Origin: Sabellastarte sp. h YS-2021
Lineage: Eukaryota; Annelida; Polychaeta; Sabellida; Sabellidae
Direction: 5' to 3'
Length of the DNA stretch: 64,000 nucleotides
Assembly (NCBI GenBank): GCA_964017235.1
Contig: OZ024938.1
Location: 6,439,454-6,503,453 of the forward strand
Under the pieces are notes generated by a model. The model was not told the origin of the DNA and ran no database searches. It saw nothing but the letters and a program-made list of their open reading frames with translations. Positions 63,778-64,000 of the stretch are shown here, piece after piece. Made by a program: the position numbers and the translations under genes. The stretch's first letter is position 1. Every line of letters begins with the position of its first letter.

Positions 63778-64000
63778 CACCTCTGCTAAGAAGGTATTAT
63801 TTTTATGACTGTTTATCTGTTAGTCTGTTTTTCTTTGTTTGACTATGCAAATAATGATAGTTGGATCTTCCTGAAAAAACCAAAAGATGTGTCTTGGTCC
63901 AATTAAGACCCCTTTAAGTTTTGAGAGTGATGTGGATCACCATTTCGATGCAAAGAAAATCCAGAAATTCCCATTTACTGATTATTACAAGCCTTAGCGG
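63778..64000 (+). repeat. Dispersed repeat R1, forward copy, cut by window end
   Basis: 'cctctgctaagaaggtatta', 'ctgtttatctgttagtctgt', 'agttggatcttcctgaaaaa' and 'gttttgagagtgatgtggat' follow the same order as the copy at 26373. Continues beyond the window. Confidence 0.55.

Noticed and set aside
1-64000. CRISPR array, bacterial operon or prophage.
   Set aside because: No regularly spaced repeats, no ribosome-binding-site-linked gene clusters; introns, SINEs and LINEs show animal nuclear DNA.

Overview
The window is AT-rich animal nuclear DNA. There are no bacterial-style operons. The host genes have introns with GT-AG borders, tRNA-derived SINEs are present, and most of the sequence is decayed mobile elements. 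The element mix (CR1-superfamily LINEs ending in 'ataaaagtccaattagaatt'-type tails, an L1/Tx1-type LINE, PIF/Harbinger transposons, a DIRS-like reverse transcriptase, many foldback MITEs), together with a secreted coiled-coil C1q-domain protein, suggests a lophotrochozoan, most likely a mollusc. That assignment is inference; nothing in the window proves the species.

Host genes: (1) A C2H2 zinc-finger gene on the + strand can be assembled from five coding exons (29914-30842, 33760-33971, 37593-37712, 38646-38821, 39864-40085). All splice phases agree and give 552 residues with six zinc fingers at the C-terminal end; finger 2 is split by an intron. Its introns hold a Harbinger copy, an antisense L1/Tx1 LINE fragment, a CR1 fragment, an 85-bp tandem repeat, a foldback MITE and a SINE. 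(2) A two-exon C1q-domain gene on the - strand (55745-55505 and 54721-54252, 236 residues) has a signal peptide, a coiled coil, a C1q head and a nearby AATAAA. No other host gene is convincing. A pair of histone-type 3' stem-loops at 44600-44638 (- strand) has no histone coding sequence beside it.

Layout: 1-5000 holds LTR-like fragments broken up by a near full-length but dead CR1 LINE with a 2A-like motif before its endonuclease, plus a second CR1 3' end. 5300-10350 holds a foldback element, a Harbinger deletion derivative, a SINE, an LTR fragment and CR1 pieces. 10694-14439 is a nearly complete decayed PIF/Harbinger element with TAA target duplications, a HARBI1-like transposase remnant (+) and a MADF/Myb-like partner remnant (-). 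14.6-28 kb holds LINE 3' ends, SINEs and MITEs with long unannotatable AT-rich stretches. 28.3-40.1 kb is a Harbinger derivative followed by the zinc-finger gene. 41-47 kb holds CR1, a SINE and a HARBI1-like fragment. 47-52.8 kb is almost featureless. 52.8-57.7 kb holds a foldback element, the C1q gene and a GC-rich Harbinger-like element. 58-64 kb holds a DIRS-like RT remnant, a CR1 scrap, a dispersed repeat with several copies in the window, and a C/G-rich repeat.

Four Harbinger-related elements share a near-perfect palindrome around ATCAAACATGTTTGAT, about 100-130 bp inside the same end. This is the most distinctive shared structure not explained by coding sequence.
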